From: Streptomyces antibioticus
Lineage (GTDB): Bacteria > Actinomycetota > Actinomycetes > Streptomycetales > Streptomycetaceae
Direction of reading: 5' to 3'
Assembly: GCF_002019855.1 (NCBI RefSeq)
Contig: NZ_CM007717.1
Coordinates: 6,705,750 to 6,769,749, forward strand
DNA: 64,000 nt
Below the pieces are notes generated by a model. That model did not search any database, was not told the origin of the DNA, and saw nothing but the letters and a program-made list of their open reading frames with translations. The number at the start of each line of letters is the position of its first letter. Position 1 is the stretch's first letter. Below, one piece after another: positions 17,340 to 23,955 of this stretch. The position numbers and the translations under genes are program-made.

Positions 17340-17665
17340 CCGGCGCCCGCAGTTCTGCCCAGACCTTCAGGACAGCCCGGCTCCGGGGCGTCCCGGCTTT
17401 TGTCGGCAACGCCGATCCGAATGACTTCGGCCGTCTCATGCCGAATCACGACCCGGATCACACGGCAGGGCGTGTGGCTGACGGCGTTGCTGATCAGCTC
17501 CGTGACGATCAGAGTGCCCACCTCGGCCAACTCGCCTATGCCCCAGGCGTCCAGAGCCGCGCAGACGAGCAGCCGTGCGCGGCGTGCGGACTGCGGCTCG
17601 CACGGCATCGTCTCCGTGTAGCCCGGGAGACCGGTCCCTGTCGATCGGGCGGTGGTCATGGTCAA
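17340..17665 (-). pseudogene. Truncated HATPase (anti-sigma-factor-kinase-like) ATP-binding gene
   Basis: The N-terminal part of a small Streptomyces HATPase protein is visible: SARRARLLVCAALDAWGI, the N-box ELISNAVSHT, and the G1 box VADKSRD. Immediately after DAPEPG the expected GRGL/G2 segment is missing. The family's terminal Lys-Val-Trp-Ala-Glu-Leu follows directly but in another reading frame (near 17360), so an internal deletion of roughly 20-25 codons with a frameshift has occurred. The first frame then runs on through the precursor gene without family sequence; the second frame is open into the precursor. Start is either ATG 17659 or TTG 17665, the latter with GGAGGG 8 bp upstream. 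Intact homologues often sit next to graspetide genes. Most likely inactive. Confidence 0.7.
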
Positions 17666-17845
17666 GGGGGCATCCCTCCGAGGCTGCGACGCCTGTTGCG
17701 CGATGTCTGATGCCAAGTCAACGGCTCCTGGCCAACGGCGAACAGGAAAAGTCGTGTCCTGCCGCTCCTCCGTGAACCGGAAGACTTTGCGATCCGGTGA
17801 CCTCGGGCCTGGTGCGGAAAGTGACCGCAGGGCTACGGTCGGTTC

Positions 17846-19093
17846 ATGGGAGCGAACGCCATTCTCAAGAGCCGGATGGAGGAACTCGGGCTCACGCAGG
17901 AAGAGTTGGCCGGTCGGATGAACACTGCCCTGACAGAGATCACCGGCAGGCCCGGTGACGTCTCCGACCGCACCGTCCGCAACCTCCTCAACGGGACCTC
18001 CCGCCGCCCTATCGGACGTACCTGCGCGGCGCTGGAGAGGGTGTTCGGGTGCTCCGTCGAGGACTTAGGGTTCACAGCACCACACACCATGCCGCTTCCG
18101 CAGGAGGACCCCGTGCGGCGCCGCGCCTTCATCGCCTCGGCCACCGGGACCGCAGCCGCCGCGGTTCCCTTGATGGCGCAGCGTCGTGCGGTCGGTATGA
18201 CGGATGTCGCCCGAGTGGCCGCGGGGATGAACGCCCTCGTCGAAGCCGACGACCGCCAAGGCGGGCACGCGGAACTGGAGAGGGCCGCTGTCCGGGGCCG
18301 CGACGGTGTGCTGGAGCTTCAGCAGCGCAACGCCGGTGAGCGCGTCCGCCGGTCCTTGTACGCGCTGGCCTCCGAATACACCGCCATGGCCGCATGGTCC
18401 TGCGTCGACGCCCGCAATCTGGACCGGGCGCAGAGGTACCTGAACGAATCCGCCACATACGCGGGGCTCTCCCAGGACGGCCCCACGCAGGTGCGTGTGT
18501 GGGTCACCGTGTCGATGCTCGCCTCCCAGCGCCGCAACTGGCCCGAAGCCCTCGCGGCGGCGCAGGTGGCACAAGCCTCCTCGGTCGCTCGTAGGGATCC
18601 GTTCTTCGACTCGCTGGGGCGGGTCCGAGCCGCTCTTGCGTACGCGGCGCTCGGTGAGGGCCGTGACGCCCTGCGGCATCTCGGGTCCGCCGAGGACACC
18701 TTTGCCAAGGCCCCCGAACACCGGCGTCCCCGCTGGACCGACTTCTACGGCCAGTCCGAACTCGACCATCTCGGCGCGATCGTCCACAACCGCAGCGGAC
18801 GGTATGCCCATGCCGAGGCCATGGCCCATCGTGCCCTTGCCAGGATCCCGCCCGGTTTCCGCCGCAACCGGGCGTTGGCGACCGGTCAGCTCGCCCTCGC
18901 GCAACTCCAACAAGGGGACATCGAACAGGCCACGGCCACCGCTGCCGACGTCTTCGCCATCATGGACGGCGCCCCGCTTCCCGGACGCATGCGCACGCTC
19001 GTCGGCGACTTCCATCGAGGCTTGCTCGTCCTGGCCCCCTCCACCGCTTACGCGCGCGCATGGGCAGACCGCCTACGTGCCGATTGGAGCTGA
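17846..19093 (+). CDS. XRE-type helix-turn-helix regulator with TPR-like domain
   Basis: Protein of 415 residues. The N-terminal helix-turn-helix of about 70 residues (LKSRMEELGLTQEELAGRM ... VSDRTVRNLLNGTSRRP) is followed by RRRAFIASATGTAAAAVPLM, then a long all-helical TPR-like region to the C-terminus. This architecture is common next to Streptomyces RiPP and HATPase genes. It is divergent from the truncated ATPase/graspetide genes with a 180-bp gap, so it is the likely pathway regulator (inference). No convincing Shine-Dalgarno precedes ATG 17846; it may be leaderless. The GNAT gene follows after 2 bp. Confidence 0.85.
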   Translation: MGANAILKSRMEELGLTQEELAGRMNTALTEITGRPGDVSDRTVRNLLNGTSRRPIGRTCAALERVFGCSVEDLGFTAPHTMPLPQEDPVRRRAFIASATGTAAAAVPLMAQRRAVGMTDVARVAAGMNALVEADDRQGGHAELERAAVRGRDGVLELQQRNAGERVRRSLYALASEYTAMAAWSCVDARNLDRAQRYLNESATYAGLSQDGPTQVRVWVTVSMLASQRRNWPEALAAAQVAQASSVARRDPFFDSLGRVRAALAYAALGEGRDALRHLGSAEDTFAKAPEHRRPRWTDFYGQSELDHLGAIVHNRSGRYAHAEAMAHRALARIPPGFRRNRALATGQLALAQLQQGDIEQATATAADVFAIMDGAPLPGRMRTLVGDFHRGLLVLAPSTAYARAWADRLRADWS

Positions 19094-19095
19094 AC

Positions 19096-19614
19096 GTGAT
19101 CGACCTGCGTCACTTCCAGCACGGAAACCTCCCCGAGAGCCTCCGGCAACTGCTCATCGACGTGCACGACGACGCCTACGCCGACGCCATGGACGACCCC
19201 TTCAACCAGCGATTTCCCTGGTTCGTCGACCACTGGTCAGGCATGGAGGACTTCTCGTGCGTCGTGGCCTACGACGGAGACGAGCCGACCGGTTTCGCCT
19301 ACGGCGCGCCGCTCGCGCCCGGGCGGGAGTGGTGGCGATCCACCGACTATGAGCCGCACGACGGCTGCAGCTCCACTTACGCGGTGTCCGAACTCATGGT
19401 GCGGCCGCGATGGCGGAAGCAGGGCGTCTCCGAACGCCTCCACGAAGCGCTGCTGAAGGAACGCACAGAGGACGTCGCCGTACTCCTGGTCGACGTGACC
19501 CACCCGAAGGTGCAGACGCTCTACGAATCGTGGGGGTACACCCGGGTCGGTGAGCGACGGCCGTTCGCTGATGCCCCGCTGCTGGCGGTCATGGTCAAAG
19601 ACCTCAGAGGCTGA
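19096..19614 (+). CDS. GNAT-family N-acetyltransferase
   Basis: Protein of 172 residues with the GNAT core: YDGDEPTGFAYGAPL (beta4), then YAVSELMVRPRWRKQGVSERLHEALL, which holds the acetyl-CoA pyrophosphate loop (R-x-x-G-V), and the C-terminal VTHPKVQTLYESWGYTRVGERRPF. GTG 19096 is chosen because GGAG lies 6 bp upstream, inside the end of the XRE gene, and the stop of that gene is 2 bp away, so the two are co-transcribed. It could acetylate the graspetide or an unrelated small molecule; the sequence does not decide. Confidence 0.85.
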   Translation: MIDLRHFQHGNLPESLRQLLIDVHDDAYADAMDDPFNQRFPWFVDHWSGMEDFSCVVAYDGDEPTGFAYGAPLAPGREWWRSTDYEPHDGCSSTYAVSELMVRPRWRKQGVSERLHEALLKERTEDVAVLLVDVTHPKVQTLYESWGYTRVGERRPFADAPLLAVMVKDLRG

Positions 19615-19649
19615 GTCGCGCGGCGGGGAGGCCGCGCTGTTCCAGCGGA

Positions 19650-19676
19650 GGCCCGCCGCCCCCGTGCCGGCGGGCC
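19650..19676 (+). terminator. Hairpin after the XRE-GNAT operon
   Basis: Perfect 9-bp arms GGCCCGCCG and CGGCGGGCC with a 9-nt loop, about 35 bp after the GNAT stop. Confidence 0.55.
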
Positions 19677-19764
19677 CCGCCTGACCACAATGTGCCCCGG
19701 GACAAAGCCGGTTGAAGCCTGCTGACCGATGTTCAGAGGTTGATTTGAGGTTGGGGCGGGGTGG

Positions 19765-20010
19765 CTACGGTTCCGGTTGTTCGTGGTGTTCGGAGAGGCC
19801 GGGCCAGTCGTCCGGGCCGCCGCCCTGCCATTCGATGAGGTCGCTCACCTCCACCTCGATCCGGTCCAGGTCGGCCAGCCGGAGGATCTCGACGACGTCG
19901 TCGAGGTGGGAGGCCACCCCGAGGACCGTGTCGCCGGAGGTGACGCGCCGGGAGCCGTCCAGCGCCGGCGGGTGGACCACGATGTGCGGAAACCGTGTCG
20001 GATTGCCCAT
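19765..20010 (-). CDS. Small hypothetical protein
   Basis: Acidic protein of 81 residues with no recognised family: MGNPTRFPHIVVHPPALDG, then TVLGVASHLDDVVEILRLADLD and VSDLIEWQGGGPDDWPGLSE. Codon bias fits a real gene from the ATG at 20010, whereas the frame upstream is Pro/Arg-rich and looks like non-coding shadow. Stand-alone between the GNAT gene and glxR. Confidence 0.6.
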   Translation of the reverse strand: MGNPTRFPHIVVHPPALDGSRRVTSGDTVLGVASHLDDVVEILRLADLDRIEVEVSDLIEWQGGGPDDWPGLSEHHEQPEP

Positions 20011-20314
20011 GCCCTCAGCGTCCTGCGGGCGCCGCGGATCCGCACGTGGAGCGCCGGGGGGGAAGGGGGATGGCGGGGACCGCGGCGGGTGCGGAGGGCC
20101 GGTCCGCCCTCCCTCAGGTCGGGAAGGGGGCCGGGGCCCTCGCCACCGCACTGGCGTGCACGCCGCCGCGGTCCTCGCCCGGTCCGCGCCGCGCGGGTCG
20201 TTCCCGCGGTGCGGACGGACTGGGTGAGGTGAGGTGGTGCTCCGGGCGGTGCCCCCGCCTTGGCGCGACAGGGCAGGTGTCGGCGGGGGCGCCGCCCGGA
20301 GGTCTCGGGGGTCC
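20011..20314. other. Intergenic stretch, nothing recognised
   Basis: About 300 bp of very GC-rich sequence between the small hypothetical gene and the end of glxR. I see no conserved reading frame or strong hairpin; it may contain the terminator of hyi-glxR and the promoter of the small gene. Confidence 0.4.
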
Positions 20315-21208
20315 TCAGACCCGGTCGCCGGAGAGGCGTTCGACCGTGCGCAGGAGTGCGGAGTGGTCGAGGCCGCCGTCGCCCTGGGCGCGCAGGCTCG
20401 CGACCAACTGGGCCACGACCGCGCCGACGGGCAGGGCGGCGCCGACGGTGCGGGCGGCGTCGGTGACGATGCCCATGTCCTTGTGGTGGAGGTCGATCCG
20501 GAAGCCGGGCCGGAAGTCCCGCCGCAGGAAGTTGTCCTTCTTCCTGGCCAGTACGGTCGACCCCGCGAGGCCGCCGGCCAGGACGTCGAGCGCCGCCGCG
20601 AGGTCCACGCCCGACTTCTCCAGGAAGACCACGGCCTCCGCGCACGCCTGGATGTTCACGGCGACGATCAGTTGGTTGGCGGCCTTCACGGTCTGGCCCG
20701 AGCCGTGCGGACCGCACCGTACGACGGTCCGGCCCAGCGCCTCGAAGAGCGGCCTCGCCTCGTCGAAGTCGGCCTGGTCGCCGCCGACCATGATGGACAG
20801 GACGGCCTCGATCGCACCGGCCTCGCCGCCCGACACCGGGGCGTCCAGGACGCGGATGCCCTTGTGCCGCGCGGCCGTCGCCAGGTCGACGGAGGTCTGC
20901 GGGGTGATGGAGGACATGTCGATCAGCAGGGCGCCGGCGCGGGCGTTCTCCAGGATGCCCGCGGGGCCGTAGGCGACGGCCTCGACCTGCGGTGACGCGG
21001 GCACCATCGTGATGATCACATCGGCGTCGGCGACCGCCTCGGCGACCGACGCGGCCGCGGTGCCGCCGGCGGCGGTGAGGCGGTCCAGCTTGTCCTGTTC
21101 CAGGGTGTGGCCGGTGACGTCGTAGCCCGCCTTGAGCAGGTTCTCGGACATGGGGGAGCCCATGATGCCGAGACCTATCCAGGCGATCTTGGGGAGTGCG
21201 TGGGTCAT
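20315..21208 (-). CDS. glxR: Tartronate semialdehyde (2-hydroxy-3-oxopropionate) reductase
   Basis: Beta-hydroxyacid dehydrogenase of 297 residues reducing the product of glyoxylate carboligase to D-glycerate. Features are the N-terminal NAD(P) loop WIGLGIMGSPM, the substrate motif DAPVSGGEAGA, the catalytic-Lys segment GSGQTVKAANQL and the C-terminal KDMGIVTDAA. The length is typical. Second gene of the hyi-glxR operon, 25 bp after hyi, and under the hyi promoter with its AllR-like boxes. Confidence 0.93.
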   Translation of the reverse strand: MTHALPKIAWIGLGIMGSPMSENLLKAGYDVTGHTLEQDKLDRLTAAGGTAAASVAEAVADADVIITMVPASPQVEAVAYGPAGILENARAGALLIDMSSITPQTSVDLATAARHKGIRVLDAPVSGGEAGAIEAVLSIMVGGDQADFDEARPLFEALGRTVVRCGPHGSGQTVKAANQLIVAVNIQACAEAVVFLEKSGVDLAAALDVLAGGLAGSTVLARKKDNFLRRDFRPGFRIDLHHKDMGIVTDAARTVGAALPVGAVVAQLVASLRAQGDGGLDHSALLRTVERLSGDRV

Positions 21209-21233
21209 CGCGGGGTGCCTCTCGGGTGAGGGA

Positions 21234-22088
21234 TCAGCGGGGCAGCCAGTCGAAGGCTTCGGCGCTCGGGCGGTCGCCCGGCTTGTACTCCAGGCCGATC
21301 CGGCCGTCGTAGCCCGCCTTGCGCAGCCGGTCGAGGAGGTCCGCGAGCGGGAGCGTGCCGGTGCCCGGCGCGCCGCGGCCGGGGTTGTCGGCGATCTGGA
21401 CGTGGCCGGTGCGGTGGGCGTACGTGTCGATCACCCGCGGCAGGTCCTCGCCGTTCATCGACAGGTGGTAGAGGTCCATCAGGAACGTGGCGTTGCCGAG
21501 CCCCGTCACCTCGTTGACCCGGTCGGCGACCGCGACCGCGGCCGGTGCGCCGACCAGCGGATAGTGCGGTGACTCGATCCGGTTCAGCGCCTCGACCAGC
21601 AGGATCGCGCCGATCCGGTCGGCGGCGCGGGCGGCCAGCACCAGGTTCTCCAGGGCGAGCGCGTCCTGCGCGGCCGGGTCGGCCTCGGGGACGCGGTTGC
21701 CGTAGAGCGCGTTGAGCGCGGTGCAGCCTAGGGAGGCGGCGAATCCGGCGGTCACCTCGACGTTGGCCCGGAAGCGCTCCGACTCCTCGCCGGGCAGCGA
21801 CAGGGCGCCGCGGGCGGGGCCCGGAAGCTGTCCTGCGTAGAAGTTCAGGCCGGTGAGCCGTACGCCCGCGTCCTCGATCGCCCGCCTCAGCGCGTCGAGC
21901 GCGGCGGGGGCGGGGGTCGGGGAGTCGGGCCAGGGCCACCACAGCTCGACCGCGTCGAAGCCGGCCGCGGCGGCTGCCGCAGGGCGTTCCAGGAGCGGGA
22001 GTTCGGTGAAGAGGATCGACAGGTTGACGCTGAAGCGGTGGTCTTCGGCGGTGCCTGATGCGAAGGTGCCCGATTCGAAGAGTGGCAT
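21234..22088 (-). CDS. hyi: Hydroxypyruvate isomerase
   Basis: TIM-barrel sugar-isomerase-like enzyme of 284 residues, interconverting hydroxypyruvate and tartronate semialdehyde. Family segments are FSVNLSILFTELPLLERPAAAAAAGFDAVELWWP, TGLNFYAGQLPGPARG, LLVEALNRIESPHYPLV (metal Glu), NATFLMDLYHLSMNGED, GHVQIADNPGRGAPGTG and IGLEYKPGD. The ATG at 22088 is chosen by homology. First gene of the glyoxylate-salvage operon with glxR. Confidence 0.92.
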   Translation of the reverse strand: MPLFESGTFASGTAEDHRFSVNLSILFTELPLLERPAAAAAAGFDAVELWWPWPDSPTPAPAALDALRRAIEDAGVRLTGLNFYAGQLPGPARGALSLPGEESERFRANVEVTAGFAASLGCTALNALYGNRVPEADPAAQDALALENLVLAARAADRIGAILLVEALNRIESPHYPLVGAPAAVAVADRVNEVTGLGNATFLMDLYHLSMNGEDLPRVIDTYAHRTGHVQIADNPGRGAPGTGTLPLADLLDRLRKAGYDGRIGLEYKPGDRPSAEAFDWLPR

Positions 22089-22131
22089 GCGGGGGCGCGC
22101 TCCCTTCCGGGGCGAGTGGCGTGCGGCCAAA

Positions 22132-22196
22132 TTCCGTAATGCGGAAGTTTGTTTCTGCTTATTGGAAGATTGCCGCCGGGGTTCGCAGCTTGTCAA
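22132..22196 (-). promoter_or_regulatory. hyi-glxR promoter with two AllR-like boxes
   Basis: On the minus strand, -35 TTGACA (22191-22196) and -10 CAATCT (22167-22172) with an 18-bp spacer predict a start near 22160. Boxes TTCC-N7-GGAA lie at 22153-22167 (TTCTGCTTATTGGAA) and 22132-22146 (TTCCGTAATGCGGAA, nearly perfect palindrome), centres 21 bp apart. The layout equals that at gcl: boxes at and just after the start. Confidence 0.75.
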
Positions 22197-22238
22197 GAGG
22201 GCTCGGCGGAAGGGCGTGGTGGGCGTTAGGTTGAGCGG

Positions 22239-22487
22239 GTGCGATTGAGAGTGGAGTTCACGACCGAACCCTTCGATCTCGACGAGGCGCCCGCGCACGC
22301 GCTGGCCGCCCGTGCGGTGATCGAGGCGGCCGACCTGGACGCGGTGGACGTCGGACCGTTCGGCAACACCGTGGAGGGCGGCACCGACGTCGTGCTCGCG
22401 GCCGTGGACGCCCTGCTGCGCGAGTCCCTCGGCGCGGGCGCCACCCGGATCTCGCTCCAGGTGAACGTCCTGGGCGAGGGCGAGTGA
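22239..22487 (+). CDS. MTH1187/YkoF-like thiamine-binding domain protein
   Basis: Protein of 82 residues matching the MTH1187 family (ferredoxin-like fold, thiamine-binding in characterised members). The stretch VDVGPFGNTVEGGTDVVLAA followed by VDALLRESLGAGATRISLQVNV is the family core (GP-x-G-T-x-x-E-G). It is divergent from hyi, and its stop overlaps the next gene (GTGA). A link to the ThDP-dependent carboligase is tempting but unproven. Confidence 0.6.
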   Translation: MRLRVEFTTEPFDLDEAPAHALAARAVIEAADLDAVDVGPFGNTVEGGTDVVLAAVDALLRESLGAGATRISLQVNVLGEGE

Positions 22488-22852
22488 GCCCCGCGGGCGA
22501 CGAGCCCTTCATCGCGGCCGTCAAACCCCTGGTCGACGCGATGGGCGGCGAGCTGCTCCCGCCCGACGAGGCCGGCCCGGACGACGTGGTGCTCGTCTGG
22601 GAGGGCGCGGACGCCGTCGCCGTACGCCTGCCGCAGCTCGCCGACTCCCTCGATCACATCCTCGCCGCGATGGAGCGCAAGAAGGGCAAGCCGCTCGCCG
22701 ACCTCGACCGCAAGGCCAAGCAGGAGGTCGTACGGATACTCGAGGCGCGCGGCGCCTTCTCCGTACGGCACGGCGTGGAGACCGTGGCGAGCGCGCTCGG
22801 GGTGAGCCGCTTCACCGTTTACAACTACCTGAATCGGGAGAAGGGGAGCTGA
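22484..22852 (+). CDS. Helix-turn-helix protein (DauR/YheO C-terminal-like)
   Basis: Protein of 122 residues. The N-terminal half (FIAAVKPLVDAMGGELLPPD ... VVLVWEGADAVAVRLPQLAD) is a small sensor-like domain. The C-terminal half, KQEVVRILEARGAFSVRHGV followed by ETVASALGVSRFTVYNYLNR, is a helix-turn-helix close to the one in YheO/DauR regulators. It starts with GTG overlapping the preceding gene and lies 100 bp ahead of the uricase operon, so it may regulate that operon through the TTCAAC-N5-GTTGAC palindrome (inference). Confidence 0.75.
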   Translation: MSPAGDEPFIAAVKPLVDAMGGELLPPDEAGPDDVVLVWEGADAVAVRLPQLADSLDHILAAMERKKGKPLADLDRKAKQEVVRILEARGAFSVRHGVETVASALGVSRFTVYNYLNREKGS

Positions 22853-22905
22853 GCGACGGGCTCGGCGTCGGCCGGGCTGATCCCACGGCCCCGTAACCCG
22901 GAATT

Positions 22906-22953
22906 TTCAACAAAGTGTTGACGCGGTGTCGCGGGGAGGCGTTAGCTGACCCC
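22906..22953 (+). promoter_or_regulatory. Uricase-operon promoter with palindromic operator, leaderless start
   Basis: A 17-bp palindrome TTCAACAAAGTGTTGAC (22906-22922) overlaps a -35 TTGACG (22918-22923). An 18-bp spacer leads to a -10-like TTAGCT (22942-22947). The predicted start coincides with the GTG initiation codon at 22954, so the first mRNA would be leaderless. A matching palindrome lies at the allantoinase start site. Confidence 0.65.
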
Positions 22954-23487
22954 GTGACGTCGACTTCCACGCCCGAAGGTCTGACCCGGTTCAACGGCCT
23001 GGAGGAGTCCGCGGCCCGCGCCGCCCTCCTGGACGCCTGCGCCGCCACGGCATGGGTGGACCGGCTGCTCGCGGCCCGCCCGTACGCCACCGTCGAGGAC
23101 CTGTACGCCGCCGGCGACGCCGCCATGGGCGAGCTGACCGCGGCCGATCTGGCCGAGGCGATGGCCGGGCATCCGCCGATCGGCCGCCCGAAGCCGGGCG
23201 ACCCGACCTCGGCCCGCGAACAGCGCGGGATGGCCGGCGCCTCCGAGGAACTGCGGGCGGAGATGCTGGAACTGAACCTGGCCTACCAGGACCGGTTCGG
23301 CCATGTCTTCCTCATCTGCGCCACCGGCAGGACCGGCGAGCAGATGCGCGACGCGCTCCGGGAACGGCTCGGGAACCCGCCCGAGCGGGAACGCGAGATC
23401 GTCCGCGCCGAGCTGGGAAAGATCAACCGTATCCGGCTCGCCCGTATCGCCGGCCCCGTCGAAGAGGACCGAACGCAGGAGGTCTGA
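22954..23487 (+). CDS. uraD: 2-oxo-4-hydroxy-4-carboxy-5-ureidoimidazoline (OHCU) decarboxylase
   Basis: Protein of 177 residues catalysing the last step of urate to (S)-allantoin. Seen: FNGLEESAARAALLDACAAT, the catalytic-His motif GHPPIGRP, TSAREQRGMAGA, the YQDRFGHVFLICATGRTGEQM block and a C-terminal Glu/Arg-rich helix; all are typical of the family. The GTG at 22954 is selected because homology begins just after it and the predicted transcription start coincides. First gene of a four-gene operon with uraH, urate oxidase and 8-oxoguanine deaminase. Confidence 0.93.
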   Translation: MTSTSTPEGLTRFNGLEESAARAALLDACAATAWVDRLLAARPYATVEDLYAAGDAAMGELTAADLAEAMAGHPPIGRPKPGDPTSAREQRGMAGASEELRAEMLELNLAYQDRFGHVFLICATGRTGEQMRDALRERLGNPPEREREIVRAELGKINRIRLARIAGPVEEDRTQEV

Positions 23488-23494
23488 GAGCACC

Positions 23495-23953
23495 ATGAGC
23501 AGCGGCACGAGCACCGGCACCAGCACCGGCACCCCGGCCACCACCGCCTCCGTGTCCACCCACATCCTCGACACCAGCGTCGGCCGCCCCGCCCGCGGCG
23601 TCGCCGTCCGGCTCGCCGCCCGCGCCGGACGGGACGCGCCCTGGCAGCCGCTCGGCGGCTCCGCGACCGACGCGGACGGCCGCTGCAAGGACCTCCCGGC
23701 GCTGCCGGAGGGCACCACCCATGTACGCCTCGACTTCGACACCGAGGCGTATCTCGAGACATCCGCGAAGACATCCGTGAAGACATCCGCGAAGAAGCAA
23801 GCCGATGCGCAGCAGGACGCCCCCGCGAACCGGGACAGCGGTGCCGTGTTCTTCCCCGAGGTGACCGTCACCTTCGCGGTGACGGCCGGCGAGCACTACC
23901 ACGTACCGCTGCTGCTCAACCCGTTCGGCTACTCCGTTTACCGAGGGAGCTAG
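23495..23953 (+). CDS. uraH: 5-hydroxyisourate hydrolase (transthyretin-like) with an unusual insertion
   Basis: Enzyme of 152 residues hydrolysing 5-hydroxyisourate to OHCU. It has THILDTSVGRPARGVAVRL near the N-terminus, FFPEVTVTFAV, the HYHVPLLLNPFGYSVYRGS end with the diagnostic C-terminal Tyr-Arg-Gly-Ser, and the conserved His and Arg residues. Two oddities: a Ser/Thr/Gly repeat in the first 20 residues, and a Lys/Ala/Asp-rich insertion of about 27 residues near position 88, partly encoded by three 12-bp repeats. Known enzymes have 110-135 residues, so the insertion probably extends a surface loop. Position between uraD and uricase fits the pathway. Confidence 0.93.
   Translation: MSSGTSTGTSTGTPATTASVSTHILDTSVGRPARGVAVRLAARAGRDAPWQPLGGSATDADGRCKDLPALPEGTTHVRLDFDTEAYLETSAKTSVKTSAKKQADAQQDAPANRDSGAVFFPEVTVTFAVTAGEHYHVPLLLNPFGYSVYRGS
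23758..23793 (+). repeat. 12-bp tandem repeat inside uraH
   Basis: Three units GACATCCGCGAA, GACATCCGTGAA, GACATCCGCGAA in frame, encoding Thr-Ser-Ala/Val-Lys tetrapeptides. They mark a slippage-prone loop in the hydrolase. Confidence 0.9.
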
Positions 23954-23955
23954 CT

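Noticed and set aside
16976..17716. A 246-residue ATP-binding protein read straight through
   Set aside because: Only the first 110 residues match the HATPase family. The rest is the precursor gene in another frame, so I call a truncated gene instead.
17846..19614. XRE-GNAT toxin-antitoxin pair
   Set aside because: The XRE protein is a large TPR-type regulator, not a small antitoxin, and the GNAT lacks the usual tRNA-acetylating toxin context.
19765..20151. A longer 128-residue form of the small hypothetical protein
   Set aside because: The extra N-terminal part is Pro/Arg-rich and lacks coding bias; the ATG at 20010 is more likely.
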